A stretch of DNA of 61,071 nt from MESE01 sp036675035 (GCA_036675035.1 JAKFFO010000027.1:1-61071), one strand, 5' to 3'. Shown: positions 17,795 through 26,792, counted from the first letter of the stretch. Notes: generated by a model not told the origin, from the letters alone. A program made the numbers and translations.

Positions 17795-17890
17795 GGAAGG
17801 GAACCGCATCCCGGTGGAGCGCCCGGACTTCAAATCCGGCGAGGCGCGCGTAGCGTGCCTGGTGGGTTCGACTCCCACTCCTTTCCGCCA
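17795..17890 (+). tRNA. selC: tRNA-Sec (anticodon TCA)
   Basis: A 96-base tRNA with an encoded CCA. The 8-bp acceptor stem (GGAAGGGA/TCCTTTCC, one G-U pair), the anticodon arm CCGGA-CTTCAAA-TCCGG with anticodon TCA, and a long variable arm (GAGGCGCGCGTAGCGTGCCT) are all typical of bacterial selenocysteine tRNA. The T arm GTGGG-TTCGACT-CCCAC is complete. It lies 61 bases after selB, completing the decoding island. Confidence 0.97.
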
Positions 17891-18099
17891 TTTCCAAAAT
17901 TCCGCTCTCGTCCTGCACACAATAATCGATCGAAATCAATCGGCGTCTTTTTGGCGTTCGGAACAGATTTGTTTTGAAGTAAAGCGGCATTGTCGTACCG
18001 CTGACAGACTATTAATTTAATTGCAACTAATATCTGGATGCTCAAGGCGCTGTTGTGCGGTCCCGACAAATTCGAAGAAGAAAACTGAAACCTACGCTA

Positions 18100-18498
18100 A
18101 TGAAAAAAATACTGGTTGCGGGGAAAAAGCAGGCTCAGGAGATACTACGTAATGCGCTCGAACCCGAATTCAATCTAACCGTTTGCGACAGTATGGAACA
18201 AGCAAAGCTCGAACTTTGCCGGCCGGTGAACCTGATTGTATGCACCGTGCTGTTCGATGGCAGCCGCATGTTCGAGTTTCTCCGCCACGTCAAAAGCATG
18301 CCTGGCACCCAGACCATTCCCTTTGTCGGCGCAAGGGCGATCAAAGGGGCGTTGCCGCTCCATGAATTCGACACCGCCAGGACCGCTGCGAAGTTGCTGG
18401 GCGCGGATGAGTTCGTCGATTTATGCTCATGGATCGAGGATATGGGCGAACAACAGGCATTCGAACGAATGCGCGGCACCGTTCGCCGGCTTTTATAG
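18100..18498 (+). CDS. Receiver-like protein lacking the phospho-acceptor Asp
   Basis: 132 residues. The start MKKILVAGKK at 18100 is chosen because the fold begins there. The pattern of strands and helices resembles a CheY-type receiver: MKKILVAG at strand 1, NLIVCTVLFDGSRMFEFLRHVK at strand 3/helix 3, and TIPFVGARAIKG. The position normally held by the phosphorylated Asp (LLD) is Thr (VCT), and no acidic pair is visible after strand 1. It is therefore probably a pseudo-receiver or only a distant relative. It stands alone between tRNA-Sec and the catabolic operon, with no kinase beside it. Confidence 0.6.
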   Translation: MKKILVAGKKQAQEILRNALEPEFNLTVCDSMEQAKLELCRPVNLIVCTVLFDGSRMFEFLRHVKSMPGTQTIPFVGARAIKGALPLHEFDTARTAAKLLGADEFVDLCSWIEDMGEQQAFERMRGTVRRLL

Positions 18499-18652
18499 AT
18501 CAGCCACCGCACGGCATTTTCCCGCTTCGATTGTCGATATTTGCCTGCGATGCCGGCTTGTTTTTGCAGCTGGATTGCTGCGCTGCGATAGCCGATTTTC
18601 GGAGACGGTCCGCGCACAATCCGACTTTTTGTCCGCTGGCGCCAAAAAACAA

Positions 18653-18668
18653 TCCGCTTTTTCTAAAG
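18653..18668 (+). promoter_or_regulatory. Motif TCCGCTTTTTCTAAAG upstream of the plus-strand catabolic operon
   Basis: It lies about 90 bases before the SDR start at 18756, inside AAAAAACAATCCGCTTTTTC. Closely similar sequences stand before the opposite catabolic operon at 27624-27639 and 27700-27715. A shared regulator is the simplest reading. Confidence 0.5.
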
Positions 18669-18755
18669 TGCAGAATTCTCGCGCCATTTTCGCAATTTCT
18701 TATGATATTCTCCCAGCACCGTTCAATACCGTAATCACTAAAAGAGCTGATTGAA

Positions 18756-19613
18756 ATGATAAGTTTTAAGGATAAAGTCGCCATCGTCACTGGCGCGGGA
18801 GGCGGCCTCGGACGCGCGCATGCGCTCGAATTGGCGCGGCGCGGCGCACGTGTCATCGTCAACGATCTCGGCGGCGCGGCGGACGGCTCCGGCGGTTCCA
18901 GCGAAGCTGCCGAAAAGGTCGTGGTCGAAATTCGCGAACTCGGCGGCGAGGCACTGGCGAACGGCGCCAGCGTGGCGGATCGTGCCGGCGTTGCCAACCT
19001 GGTCAAGCAAGCGATGGATGCATACGGGCGGATCGATATCCTGATCAACAACGCCGGCATCCTGCGCGACAAAAGCTTTGCGAAGATGGAACTGGACGAT
19101 GCACAAATGGTGCTCGATGTGCATCTGATGGGTTCCTTCAACTGCACCAAGGCGGTGTGGCCGATCATGCTCGAACAGAATTACGGGCGAATCGTGATGA
19201 CGACATCGCCCTCAGGCCTGTACGGAAATTTCGGCCAGGCCAATTACGGCGCCGCGAAGATGGGACTGGTCGGCCTGATGAATACGCTGCGCATCGAAGG
19301 GGCAAAAAAGAATATCCACATCAACAGCATTTCTCCCGTGGCGGCGACCCGGATGACGGAAAACCTGATGCCGCAGGAAGTGCTCGAACAGCTCGGCCCC
19401 GAAAAAATCACTGCGGGCGTCATCTATCTGTGCAGCGACGACGCGCCCAGCGGCGTGATCCTGCAGGCGACGGGCTCGCGTTACAGCGTCGCTGCGATCA
19501 TGCAGGCGCCGGAGGTTGACCTGACAGGCAATGCGACGGCCGAGGCGATCAAGGAAAATTGGGGAAAGATCAGTGACCTGAGCGCCGCCAGCTTTCGCAA
19601 ATCCCCGTTCTGA
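18756..19613 (+). CDS. SDR family oxidoreductase, MFE-2/hydroxyacyl-CoA dehydrogenase-like
   Basis: 285 residues. Motifs: VTGAGGGLGRAHALELARRG, VNDLGGAADGSGGSSEAAE, NNAGILRDKSFAKM, TSPSGLYGNFGQANYGAAKMG. The NDLGG and NNAGILRD segments are characteristic of the (3R)-hydroxyacyl-CoA dehydrogenase domain of peroxisomal multifunctional enzyme type 2 and its bacterial relatives, so a beta-oxidation step on a CoA ester is likely. The Tyr-x-x-x-Lys pair is in NYGAAK. It is first in a plus-strand operon with two hydrolases and an MFS carrier; only 4 bases separate it from the next gene. Confidence 0.9.
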   Translation: MISFKDKVAIVTGAGGGLGRAHALELARRGARVIVNDLGGAADGSGGSSEAAEKVVVEIRELGGEALANGASVADRAGVANLVKQAMDAYGRIDILINNAGILRDKSFAKMELDDAQMVLDVHLMGSFNCTKAVWPIMLEQNYGRIVMTTSPSGLYGNFGQANYGAAKMGLVGLMNTLRIEGAKKNIHINSISPVAATRMTENLMPQEVLEQLGPEKITAGVIYLCSDDAPSGVILQATGSRYSVAAIMQAPEVDLTGNATAEAIKENWGKISDLSAASFRKSPF

Positions 19614-19617
19614 TCCA

Positions 19618-20556
19618 ATGAACATTCCACCGGTGAATGTCGGCGATGCCAGCCGATTTTTCAGCTATCCGAATGCCCGTGCGCCGGATCGCCGGCGCAC
19701 TGTCAGCAGCAGCGGCGTCAAGCTGGCGGTCTACGAGTGGGGCAATGTATCGGCCACGCCGCTGCTGCTGGTTCACGGCGCATTCGATTTCGCACGCACA
19801 TACGATGTTTTCGCGCCGCTGCTTGCCGCTGCAGGCTACCGTGTCGTGTCGTTCGACCATCGCGGCCACGGCGACTCGGAGCACGCGGCGCTGTACAGCT
19901 GGGCTGCCGACGAGCGCGACATGCTGGCAGTTGCTGATTCAGTCACGCGCGAACCTTGCCTCGCGGTCGGCCACAGCAAGGGTGGCTCGATGCTGGCCCA
20001 TGCAATCCAGGCACTGCCGCATCGCTTCACTCGATTTGTATCGATCGACGGACTGCCGTTTCGCAGCCCGCATTCCGACGCGGCCAAGCGCGAACGCAAG
20101 CGCGTGTTTCGCGAAGAGATCAACGACTGGCTCGACCAGAGGCGTACCGCGTCAACCCTGACACGCAAGCCCGGCACCATTGAAGAGCTGGCGAAACGGC
20201 GTGCGCGCATGAATCCACGCCTCAGTCATGAATGGTTGTGCTATCTCGCGACACTGGGCGCGCGCGAAGACACGGATGGCTGGCGCTGGAAAATCGATCC
20301 GTCGATGCGCATGGGTGGTATCGGACCGTTCCGTTCGCGCTGGATCACCGACCGGCTGCCGGGCTTTCCGATTCCGATGCTGGCCATTTTCGGCACCATC
20401 GAGGAAACCATGGGCTGGGGCGTCAAGCCGGCCGATCTTGCTCCTTATCTTCCGTCGTCGACTCGCATCGAAGTCATGCAGGATACCGGCCATTTCATTC
20501 ACATCGAACGTCCGAATGAGACCGCGCAACTGATACTCGAATTTCTCCAGGCATGA
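19618..20556 (+). CDS. Alpha/beta hydrolase
   Basis: 312 residues with a canonical alpha/beta-hydrolase layout: oxyanion strand LLLVHGAFDFART, VSFDHRGHGDSEH, nucleophile elbow GHSKGG, an acid-bearing FGTIEE region, and QDTGHFIHIERPNE with the catalytic His near the C-terminus. The middle portion (about residues 155-235) is a basic, helical cap. It starts 4 bases after the SDR and overlaps the following gene by an ATGA. The operon suggests hydrolysis of an ester or CoA intermediate, but the substrate is unknown. Confidence 0.9.
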   Translation: MNIPPVNVGDASRFFSYPNARAPDRRRTVSSSGVKLAVYEWGNVSATPLLLVHGAFDFARTYDVFAPLLAAAGYRVVSFDHRGHGDSEHAALYSWAADERDMLAVADSVTREPCLAVGHSKGGSMLAHAIQALPHRFTRFVSIDGLPFRSPHSDAAKRERKRVFREEINDWLDQRRTASTLTRKPGTIEELAKRRARMNPRLSHEWLCYLATLGAREDTDGWRWKIDPSMRMGGIGPFRSRWITDRLPGFPIPMLAIFGTIEETMGWGVKPADLAPYLPSSTRIEVMQDTGHFIHIERPNETAQLILEFLQA

Positions 20557-21203
20557 TTCAACATCTACTCCACAATCGCATCTGGCTGGCGCTGCACCAG
20601 CTGAAACAGGGTACCGGCCGGGCGCTGTTGCTGCTGCACGGCCTTGGCGAATCGTCGCCGGGCGAGCTGCCGTCGGAATACTCGGACTGGCCCGGTCCGG
20701 TGCACGCGCTGGACTTCACCGGCCACGGCATGTCGACCGTGCCGCAAGGCGGCGGCTATACCTGCGAACTGCTGATGGGCGACGCGGATGCGGCGCTTGC
20801 TGCCCTCGGACCGGCCACCATTGTCGGCCGCGGGCTCGGTGCATATATCGCGCTGCTGATTGCGGGCGCGCGTCCGGCGCTGGTGCGCGGCGTGATACTG
20901 CGGGACGGACCCGGGCTGGCGGGCGGCGGCACCAGCGAGCGCAGTCCCTATATCCCGGTGGTCGACATGCATCAGCTGGCGCCGCCCGATCCGTTTGCGA
21001 TTGCCGACTTGGCAACCGATATCCGGCCACCCAGCTACTCGACCAGCTTTGCGATACTCGCCGAACAGGAGTCCGGGCTGGAACGGCCGGTCATGGTGTG
21101 CGCGCGCGAGCATCCGGAATGGCTGGTTGCGGTGATCAATGCGCTCGGCATTGAAACCGTCAAGGTTGCGGAAGCTCTCGATCAATACCGGCAACTGGAC
21201 TAG
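20553..21203 (+). CDS. Alpha/beta-hydrolase-like protein without nucleophile
   Basis: 216 residues with the N-terminal half of an alpha/beta hydrolase: ALLLLHGLGESSPG, VHALDFTGHGMS, and an elbow that reads VGRGLGAYIALL. The Ser of the GxSxG motif is replaced by Gly (codon GGG), and no His of the usual GH-type motif is obvious in the short C-terminus. It is therefore probably catalytically inactive as a classical serine hydrolase. The ATGA overlap with the intact hydrolase before it suggests balanced expression, perhaps as a partner subunit. The reading frame is intact, so it does not look like a decaying pseudogene. Confidence 0.8.
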   Translation: MIQHLLHNRIWLALHQLKQGTGRALLLLHGLGESSPGELPSEYSDWPGPVHALDFTGHGMSTVPQGGGYTCELLMGDADAALAALGPATIVGRGLGAYIALLIAGARPALVRGVILRDGPGLAGGGTSERSPYIPVVDMHQLAPPDPFAIADLATDIRPPSYSTSFAILAEQESGLERPVMVCAREHPEWLVAVINALGIETVKVAEALDQYRQLD

Positions 21204-21214
21204 ATCCTGATTCC

Positions 21215-22534
21215 ATGGCGTACGGCAGATCGGATATAGCCGCTGGCGAAGCGCCCGTCACATCCGGGATTACCGAGGAAAATTACCGGGCCCGCATCCA
21301 GGCCGATTTGCCGCGCAACTATGCGGTCAGCCTGGCGCACGGGCTGCTCGGCATGACCGGTTTCCGGCTCATCAGTGCGCCGACATTCGTTCCCGCGTAT
21401 GTTTTTCTGCTGTCCGGCTCGGAGGTCGCGGTCGGCGCAGCACTCGCGTCCCAGTTCTTCGGCTCCGCGCTGACCGCTATCCTTGGTGCGACGCTGATCG
21501 AGCACCGCAAGCTAGTCCTGCCGGTCGGCAATGTCATCGGCATGCTGTTGCGGGTCCAGTTGCTCGGGCTTGCGGTTACAGGCTATTTTCTAAGCGGACA
21601 GGCCGCATTGGTTGCCGCATGCATATTTCTCGGACTGTTCGGTTTGTTCAACGGCATGCAGTCGGTGGTTTTCCATTTTTTGCAGTCCAAGGTAATTCCG
21701 CTCTATCAGCGCGGGCGGCTTACCGGGCTGAAGAATTTCCTTGGCGGGTTGTCGGCTTCGGCGGTTGCGTTTTTAGGCGGGAAGTACCTGGTACAGAACG
21801 ACGCGTTCGGCAACGGTTATGCCACCACGTTCATGGTCGCCTTCGTCCTGACCAGTCTCGGCCTGGTAGCGCTATCGTTCATGCGCGAACCGGAGCCGCC
21901 GCAGGTGCGGCCGAGGTCGCGGTTATGGAGCCGGGTGCGCGAACTGCCGGATCTGCTGCGCTCCGATATCGCGTTCAGCTATTTTTTCATTGCGCGCGCG
22001 CTGGGCTCGTTGGGCATGGCGGCAGTTCCGTTTTATGCGCTCTACGCGGGCAAGTGGATCGCCTTGTCCGGCATGAATCTCGGTTACCTGTCGCTGGCAT
22101 TCCTGCTGTCGCAGACCATGAGCAATCTCGGTTGGGGGTGGATCGCGGATCGGCGCGGCAACCGGCTGGTGTTTCTTCTCAGCGTCGGTTTGTGGCTGGC
22201 CTCCGCGCTGGCGCTGATGATGAGTGCGAGCCTGCCGGTATTCCTGCTGGTATTTTGCGGGCTCGGCGCAGGGCTTGGCGGCTTTCAGATTGCGGCACAG
22301 AACATGGTGTTCGAGTTCGGCAGCCGCGACGATCTGCCGATGCGGATCGCGGTCTCGGATACGGCGTCGTATCTGATGATGGCCGCCGGTCCGCTGCTGG
22401 GCGGGTTCATCGCGCATCACTATAGTTATACCAGCCTGTTTTTACTGGTAATCGGCGTAAAGCTGGCCTCGCTCGGGCTGGTCGGGCTGCTGGTGTCGGA
22501 GCCGCGGCGGAAATTGATCGAATCCATGCGCTGA
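21215..22534 (+). CDS. MFS transporter
   Basis: 439 residues with about 12 hydrophobic segments, starting after a ~40-residue cytoplasmic N-terminus. Family-like features include the short basic loop DRRGNR between helices of the second half and the central cytoplasmic loop REPEPPQVRPRSRLWSRVRE separating the two six-helix bundles. It is the last gene of the plus-strand catabolic operon, 11 bases after the hydrolase-like gene, so it probably imports the substrate or exports a product of that pathway. Specificity cannot be read from sequence. Confidence 0.88.
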   Translation: MAYGRSDIAAGEAPVTSGITEENYRARIQADLPRNYAVSLAHGLLGMTGFRLISAPTFVPAYVFLLSGSEVAVGAALASQFFGSALTAILGATLIEHRKLVLPVGNVIGMLLRVQLLGLAVTGYFLSGQAALVAACIFLGLFGLFNGMQSVVFHFLQSKVIPLYQRGRLTGLKNFLGGLSASAVAFLGGKYLVQNDAFGNGYATTFMVAFVLTSLGLVALSFMREPEPPQVRPRSRLWSRVRELPDLLRSDIAFSYFFIARALGSLGMAAVPFYALYAGKWIALSGMNLGYLSLAFLLSQTMSNLGWGWIADRRGNRLVFLLSVGLWLASALALMMSASLPVFLLVFCGLGAGLGGFQIAAQNMVFEFGSRDDLPMRIAVSDTASYLMMAAGPLLGGFIAHHYSYTSLFLLVIGVKLASLGLVGLLVSEPRRKLIESMR

Positions 22535-22561
22535 TGCTGACGATTGCTCTTGCTGACTCGC

Positions 22562-22584
22562 GGGCTGCACGCTCAGCCCTTGTT
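22562..22584 (+). terminator. Possible weak terminator after the MFS gene
   Basis: A 6-bp stem GGGCTG/CAGCCC with the loop CACGCT is followed by TTGTT. The rest of the 22535-23141 gap holds no convincing gene; a 105-codon frame at 22649-22966 lacks coding character. Confidence 0.4.
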
Positions 22585-23141
22585 CCTTGAACATGCCCGA
22601 CGTCCAGTTTGAGGTTCCTAAACATCGAACCGGTTAAGCGAATCAGCAATGAATAAATCCAGCTTGCTGTATGTTCGTTACATGTCGTTGCCATTCACCG
22701 TAATGTGTATTTGCGGCATTGTTCCGGCTATGGTAACGGCGTATTTTTCAATTTCCCGGCTTGAATCAGTATTTCGCCATCTGTTGTGGGCCGGCGTTGT
22801 CGGATGTGCAAGGGCGCTGTCCCGCATGATCGTGGCAAATTCCGCGCGATGTGGAAGTTGCGGCAAGCGTGCATTTGTATTCCCGGGTGTCGGCTTTGAG
22901 TCAGTTAATACCGCTTCAATTCTTGCTACCGGCGCCTGTCACTGGCGCAGGAAAGTTCGATCATGATTACGTTAACCGTGGACGTCAATGATTCACGCAG
23001 GTTCGTCCGGCATTGAATGAAAATCATCTTGCCGGCGACCCGGGCGCGTTGTCGCATGCCATGTGCATCAGCAGCATACACATTCAAGGAAAACTGCAGT
23101 TTCGGTGGCACAGGAAGGGCACCGTTGCCCGTGTCATTGAA

Positions 23142-24398
23142 TCAAGCCGGCGCGGACAGTATCCCGAGCAGCAACGGGCGCACATACAGTTCATCCGCAT
23201 TATCGACGTTCGCTTCAGGTACCCAGCGCTCCAGTCCCACTGCCGCGTTGATCATGCCGCTGATCATGAACGCGGCCAGCGACTGGTCTTGCGGCCTGAT
23301 CGAACCATCCTTCATGCCTTCAACCAGGAATTCGACGAAGCGTTCGGCGATCTGGTTCATGGTTTTCAGCTTTTCATTGCGCAGCGCCTCGGGCAAGGCG
23401 CTCCATGCCGATACCCGAAGCAGGGGGCCTTGTTCCGACAATTGGTAGCGCACCAGCGAGCGCGAAGCGGCACACAAACGGTCCCAGCCGGTTCCCGGAC
23501 TGGTGGCCGCGGCCTTTTGTGCATTCCGGATCACTGAAAAAGTGCGGTCGAAGCATTCGGAGATCAAGTCTTCCTTGTTCTCGTTGTGATGATAAAAGGA
23601 GCCCTTGGTAACGTGCAGCCGTGCCGATATCTTTTCGACCGACGCACCGCGATAGCCTTGTTCATTGACCAGTATCGATGCCGCGCGCAGAAATGCTTCG
23701 CGGGTTGCATCGGATTTGGCCTGGAGTGATCGGGTATCCGGCGACAGGCCGGAAAATGGCGCCCACCGGGATGCCGGCCCCGCGAGTCCTTCGATCAGGA
23801 TGTCGTTCATGCGCGACGCGACCTGCGCATAATCGTCCGCTTCATACCGGAAAGACCATGTGCGCGCCCATGACACCAATGACAGCAGCAAGTGGGTGCG
23901 GGCGCTCAATATTCTGCGGTCGTACAATTTCCGGTCGCCTTCGGTGAGCAGTTCACGCACATGCCGGAACATTGCTGTATAGGCGTCGTGCACAACGCCG
24001 ACATGGGGTTCGGTCAATACGCGAATATCGCTGAAAAGCATCAGGTCGGCACGCTGGCCGGACGCAATATCCGACAGCAGCTCAAAAGACCGCTGCACGA
24101 AATCACGCACACGCTGTTCAGCGGTGGCAGCCTGGCCTGCCGCCGTCGCGATCTCGTCGACTGCTTCAATTGATCGCAGCAGGCAGGCGACTGCCAGGTC
24201 TTCTTTCTTGCGGTAGTAATAGGTGATGCTGTTGGTGCTGAGTCCGACGCGGCTGGCCACGTCGGACAGCGTCGCTCCCTTGAAACCTTGCTGATTGAAC
24301 AGCCGGGCTGCCGCGTCGAGAATGGTCTCCCGCATTTCGACGTAGCGCCGGGTCTGGCGACCGGCTGGCAGCGATTGGTCCGTGCTGGTATCGGACAC
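23142..24398 (-). CDS. Tandem TetR regulator (two TetR units in one chain)
   Basis: 418 residues, about twice a normal TetR protein. The first helix-turn-helix is at residues ~20-70 (MRETILDAAARLFNQQGFKG, then VASRVGLSTNSITYYYRKKE). A ligand-domain-like stretch follows to ~215, then a second complete HTH at ~230-285 (TREAFLRAASILVNEQGYRG, then ISARLHVTKGSFYHHNENKE) and a second helical domain. It starts 2 bases after the stop of the acyl-CoA dehydrogenase gene, as last gene of a four-gene minus-strand operon. It probably controls that operon and perhaps the opposite one, responding to an acyl-CoA or pathway intermediate; the ligand is inferred. Confidence 0.9.
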   Translation of the reverse strand: MSDTSTDQSLPAGRQTRRYVEMRETILDAAARLFNQQGFKGATLSDVASRVGLSTNSITYYYRKKEDLAVACLLRSIEAVDEIATAAGQAATAEQRVRDFVQRSFELLSDIASGQRADLMLFSDIRVLTEPHVGVVHDAYTAMFRHVRELLTEGDRKLYDRRILSARTHLLLSLVSWARTWSFRYEADDYAQVASRMNDILIEGLAGPASRWAPFSGLSPDTRSLQAKSDATREAFLRAASILVNEQGYRGASVEKISARLHVTKGSFYHHNENKEDLISECFDRTFSVIRNAQKAAATSPGTGWDRLCAASRSLVRYQLSEQGPLLRVSAWSALPEALRNEKLKTMNQIAERFVEFLVEGMKDGSIRPQDQSLAAFMISGMINAAVGLERWVPEANVDNADELYVRPLLLGILSAPA

Positions 24399-24400
24399 GT

Positions 24401-25540
24401 CTAGTAGCCGTTGATACGGGCCAGGCGATCGGCGTGGAAATTGGCATCGCCCAGCAACTCCTGCAGCACGCGCGCCCGCTTCATGAAAAATCCGATTTCG
24501 AATTCGTCGGTCATGCCCATGCCGCCGTGCATCTGCACGCCTTCCTGCACCGCCAGCGTCGTAGTCGTACCGGCGCGCGCTTTTGCCATCGATACCATCG
24601 CGGCCGCTTGCGACGGTTTCTCGTCCAGCGTCTGAAGCGTTCCGAGAATGCCGGCACGCGTGATCTCCAGTTCGCTGTACAAATGCGCGGCGCGGTGCTG
24701 CAGCGCCTGGAATTCGCCGATCAGTACATTGAACTGGCGACGCTCCTTCAGGTACGCAAGGGTGCGGGAAAACACTTCATCGGCAACGCCGAGCAGTTCG
24801 GCGGCGAGCGCCGCGCGGCCGATATCCAGCACCTGCTCCAGGACCGGTCCGCCCTGGTCGCGCCGGCCCAGCATTGCATCGGCAGGCACGCGCACATTGT
24901 CGAACCGGACCCGCGCTGCATTATGCGCGTCGACCATCAGCGTGCGTTCGACCGTCACACCGGCTGCACGCGGATCGACCAGGAACAACGTAATGCCGGC
25001 GGCATCGCCTGCTTGCCCGGAGGTGCGCGCCGACACAATCAGCAGATCGGCGACATGCCCGTCCACCACCAGCATTTTCTCGCCGCTGATTGCATAGCCG
25101 CCATCGGACGGATTTGCCGTCGCGGCGACCTGCAACGGCCGATGCTTGGACGACTCGTCGCTAGCCAGCGCAGCGACCAGATTGCCGGCCGCGATCGCAG
25201 CGAGATATTTTTCCTTCTGCGCATCGGTTCCGGCGAAATTCAGTGCCGATGCGGCCAGTATCGCGGTGGAAAAGAACGGAGACGGCGCCAGCGTATGGCC
25301 GATTTCTTCCATCACGATGCCGGCCTCCACGTTACCCAGCCCCAGTCCACCATAGGCCTCGGGTATCATGACGCCGGTAAAACCCATCTCGGCAAAACCG
25401 CGCCACAGTTCGCGCGAAAATCCGGTGTCGTCGCGCGCGTCGCGCAGTTGCCGCAGATGTGCGACCGGCGCGTTCCCGGACAGAAATGCCTTTGCGCTGT
25501 CGCGGAGCATTTCCTGCTCCTGATTCCATACGATTGCCAT
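24401..25540 (-). CDS. Acyl-CoA dehydrogenase family protein (subunit-like)
   Basis: 379 residues with the acyl-CoA dehydrogenase fold: GFTGVMIPEAYGGLGLGNVE, IVMEEIGHTLAPSPF, RRQFNVLIGEFQALQHRAAH and MHGGMGMTDEFEIGFFMKRA. This type usually pairs with a second acyl-CoA dehydrogenase gene to form heteromeric enzymes, and a second gene lies directly upstream. The catalytic Glu seen in many members is not obvious at the expected place, as is common in one subunit of the paired enzymes. It oxidises acyl-CoA at the alpha-beta bond with FAD; the substrate is unknown. Confidence 0.9.
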   Translation of the reverse strand: MAIVWNQEQEMLRDSAKAFLSGNAPVAHLRQLRDARDDTGFSRELWRGFAEMGFTGVMIPEAYGGLGLGNVEAGIVMEEIGHTLAPSPFFSTAILAASALNFAGTDAQKEKYLAAIAAGNLVAALASDESSKHRPLQVAATANPSDGGYAISGEKMLVVDGHVADLLIVSARTSGQAGDAAGITLFLVDPRAAGVTVERTLMVDAHNAARVRFDNVRVPADAMLGRRDQGGPVLEQVLDIGRAALAAELLGVADEVFSRTLAYLKERRQFNVLIGEFQALQHRAAHLYSELEITRAGILGTLQTLDEKPSQAAAMVSMAKARAGTTTTLAVQEGVQMHGGMGMTDEFEIGFFMKRARVLQELLGDANFHADRLARINGY

Positions 25541-25585
25541 GTGCGATTCCAGTAAAAAGTTTGTGGTGTGTACGCTGTGCCGCCC

Positions 25586-26782
25586 TTATGCGCCCGGCAG
25601 CCCGAGAATGCGCTTGGCAATCACGTTGAGCTGTACTTCGCTGGTGCCGCCTTCGATCGAGTTTCCCTTGGTGCGCAGCCATGTGCGCGCCAGCTCGCCG
25701 TCGCGCGACCGATCGCTTTCCCACTCCAGCGCATCCGCACCGCCTGCCGACATCATCAATTCATGGCGACGCTTGTTCAGCTCGGCGCCGTAGTATTTCA
25801 ACGCGGATGAAAATGCCGGGTTGGCCTTGCCCTGTTTGGCCAGATCCACCGTGCGCTCCATGGTCAGGCGAAACGCCATTTCGTCGGCTTCGAATATCGC
25901 GATCTGGCTGCGCAGCATCGGATCGTCGAGCCTGCCGTTGTCGTCGGTACCGATCCATGATGCCGCAAGCTCGCCGAGCGGGCGGCTGACTGCGCGATCG
26001 CCGATCGCGCCGATCATTTCACGTTCATGTGTGAGCAGATATTTGGCGATTTCCCAGCCGCCATTGAGCTGGCCGACCAGGTTGGCTTTCGGTACCTTGA
26101 CATTGTCGAAAAACGTTTCGCAGAACGGCGACTTGCCGGAGATTAGCGTGATCGGGCGGGTCGACACGCCCGGCGTCTGCATGTCGAACAGCACGAAGCT
26201 GATGCCGGTGTGCTTCTTCGCATCGCGATCGGTGCGCACCAGGCAGAAAATCCAGTCGGCCTTGTCCGCGTATGACGTCCAGATCTTCTGGCCGTTTACC
26301 AGGAAGTGATCGCCGCCGTCTTCGGCGCGCGTCTGCAGCGATGCCAGGTCGGAGCCGGCATTCGGTTCCGAATAGCCCTGGCACCAGCGAATTTCACCGC
26401 GCACGATCTGGGGCAGGTAAGTGCGCTTCTGTTCTTCGGAACCGTACTTCAGCAGCGCCGGTCCGAGCATCCAGACACCGAAGCTCAGCAGCGGCGGACG
26501 GCACCCCAGCGCCTGCATCTCTTGCCGCAATATCTTGCTTTGTTCGCGACTCAAACCGCCGCCGCCGTATTCGACGGGCCATTCCGGCGCAGTCCATCCC
26601 TTGGCGGCCATGCGCTCCAGCCAGATACGTTGCGCCTCCGATTTAAAGGTGAATTTGCGGCCGCCCCAGCAGGCGTCCTCTTCGCTTTCCATCGGCTTGC
26701 GCATTTCAGGCGGGCAGTTGGCTTCGAGCCAGCTGCGAACTTCGCTGCGGAAGGTGTCGGTCGAAGTCTCGGTGATTGCCAT
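25586..26782 (-). CDS. Acyl-CoA dehydrogenase family protein (second subunit)
   Basis: 398 residues. Signatures: WPVEYGGGGLSREQSKILRQ, GEIRWCQGYSEPNAGSDLAS (FAD/acyl-CoA binding), FLVNGQKIWTSYADKADWIF, and the C-terminal GNSIEGGTSEVQLNVIAKRI typical of the family. A strong AAGGAGC precedes the ATG. It lies 45 bases upstream of the other acyl-CoA dehydrogenase and 10 bases after the SDR, in one operon. The pair resembles alpha2-beta2 dehydrogenases acting on bulky, branched or ring-bearing CoA esters, as in steroid side-chain degradation. That substrate class is inference. Confidence 0.92.
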   Translation of the reverse strand: MAITETSTDTFRSEVRSWLEANCPPEMRKPMESEEDACWGGRKFTFKSEAQRIWLERMAAKGWTAPEWPVEYGGGGLSREQSKILRQEMQALGCRPPLLSFGVWMLGPALLKYGSEEQKRTYLPQIVRGEIRWCQGYSEPNAGSDLASLQTRAEDGGDHFLVNGQKIWTSYADKADWIFCLVRTDRDAKKHTGISFVLFDMQTPGVSTRPITLISGKSPFCETFFDNVKVPKANLVGQLNGGWEIAKYLLTHEREMIGAIGDRAVSRPLGELAASWIGTDDNGRLDDPMLRSQIAIFEADEMAFRLTMERTVDLAKQGKANPAFSSALKYYGAELNKRRHELMMSAGGADALEWESDRSRDGELARTWLRTKGNSIEGGTSEVQLNVIAKRILGLPGA

Positions 26783-26792
26783 GGCAAGCTCC

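Noticed and set aside
22649..22966. 105-codon plus-strand frame in the gap after the MFS gene
   Set aside because: No Shine-Dalgarno, irregular composition with a mid-frame Cys/Arg-rich run, and no recognisable family.
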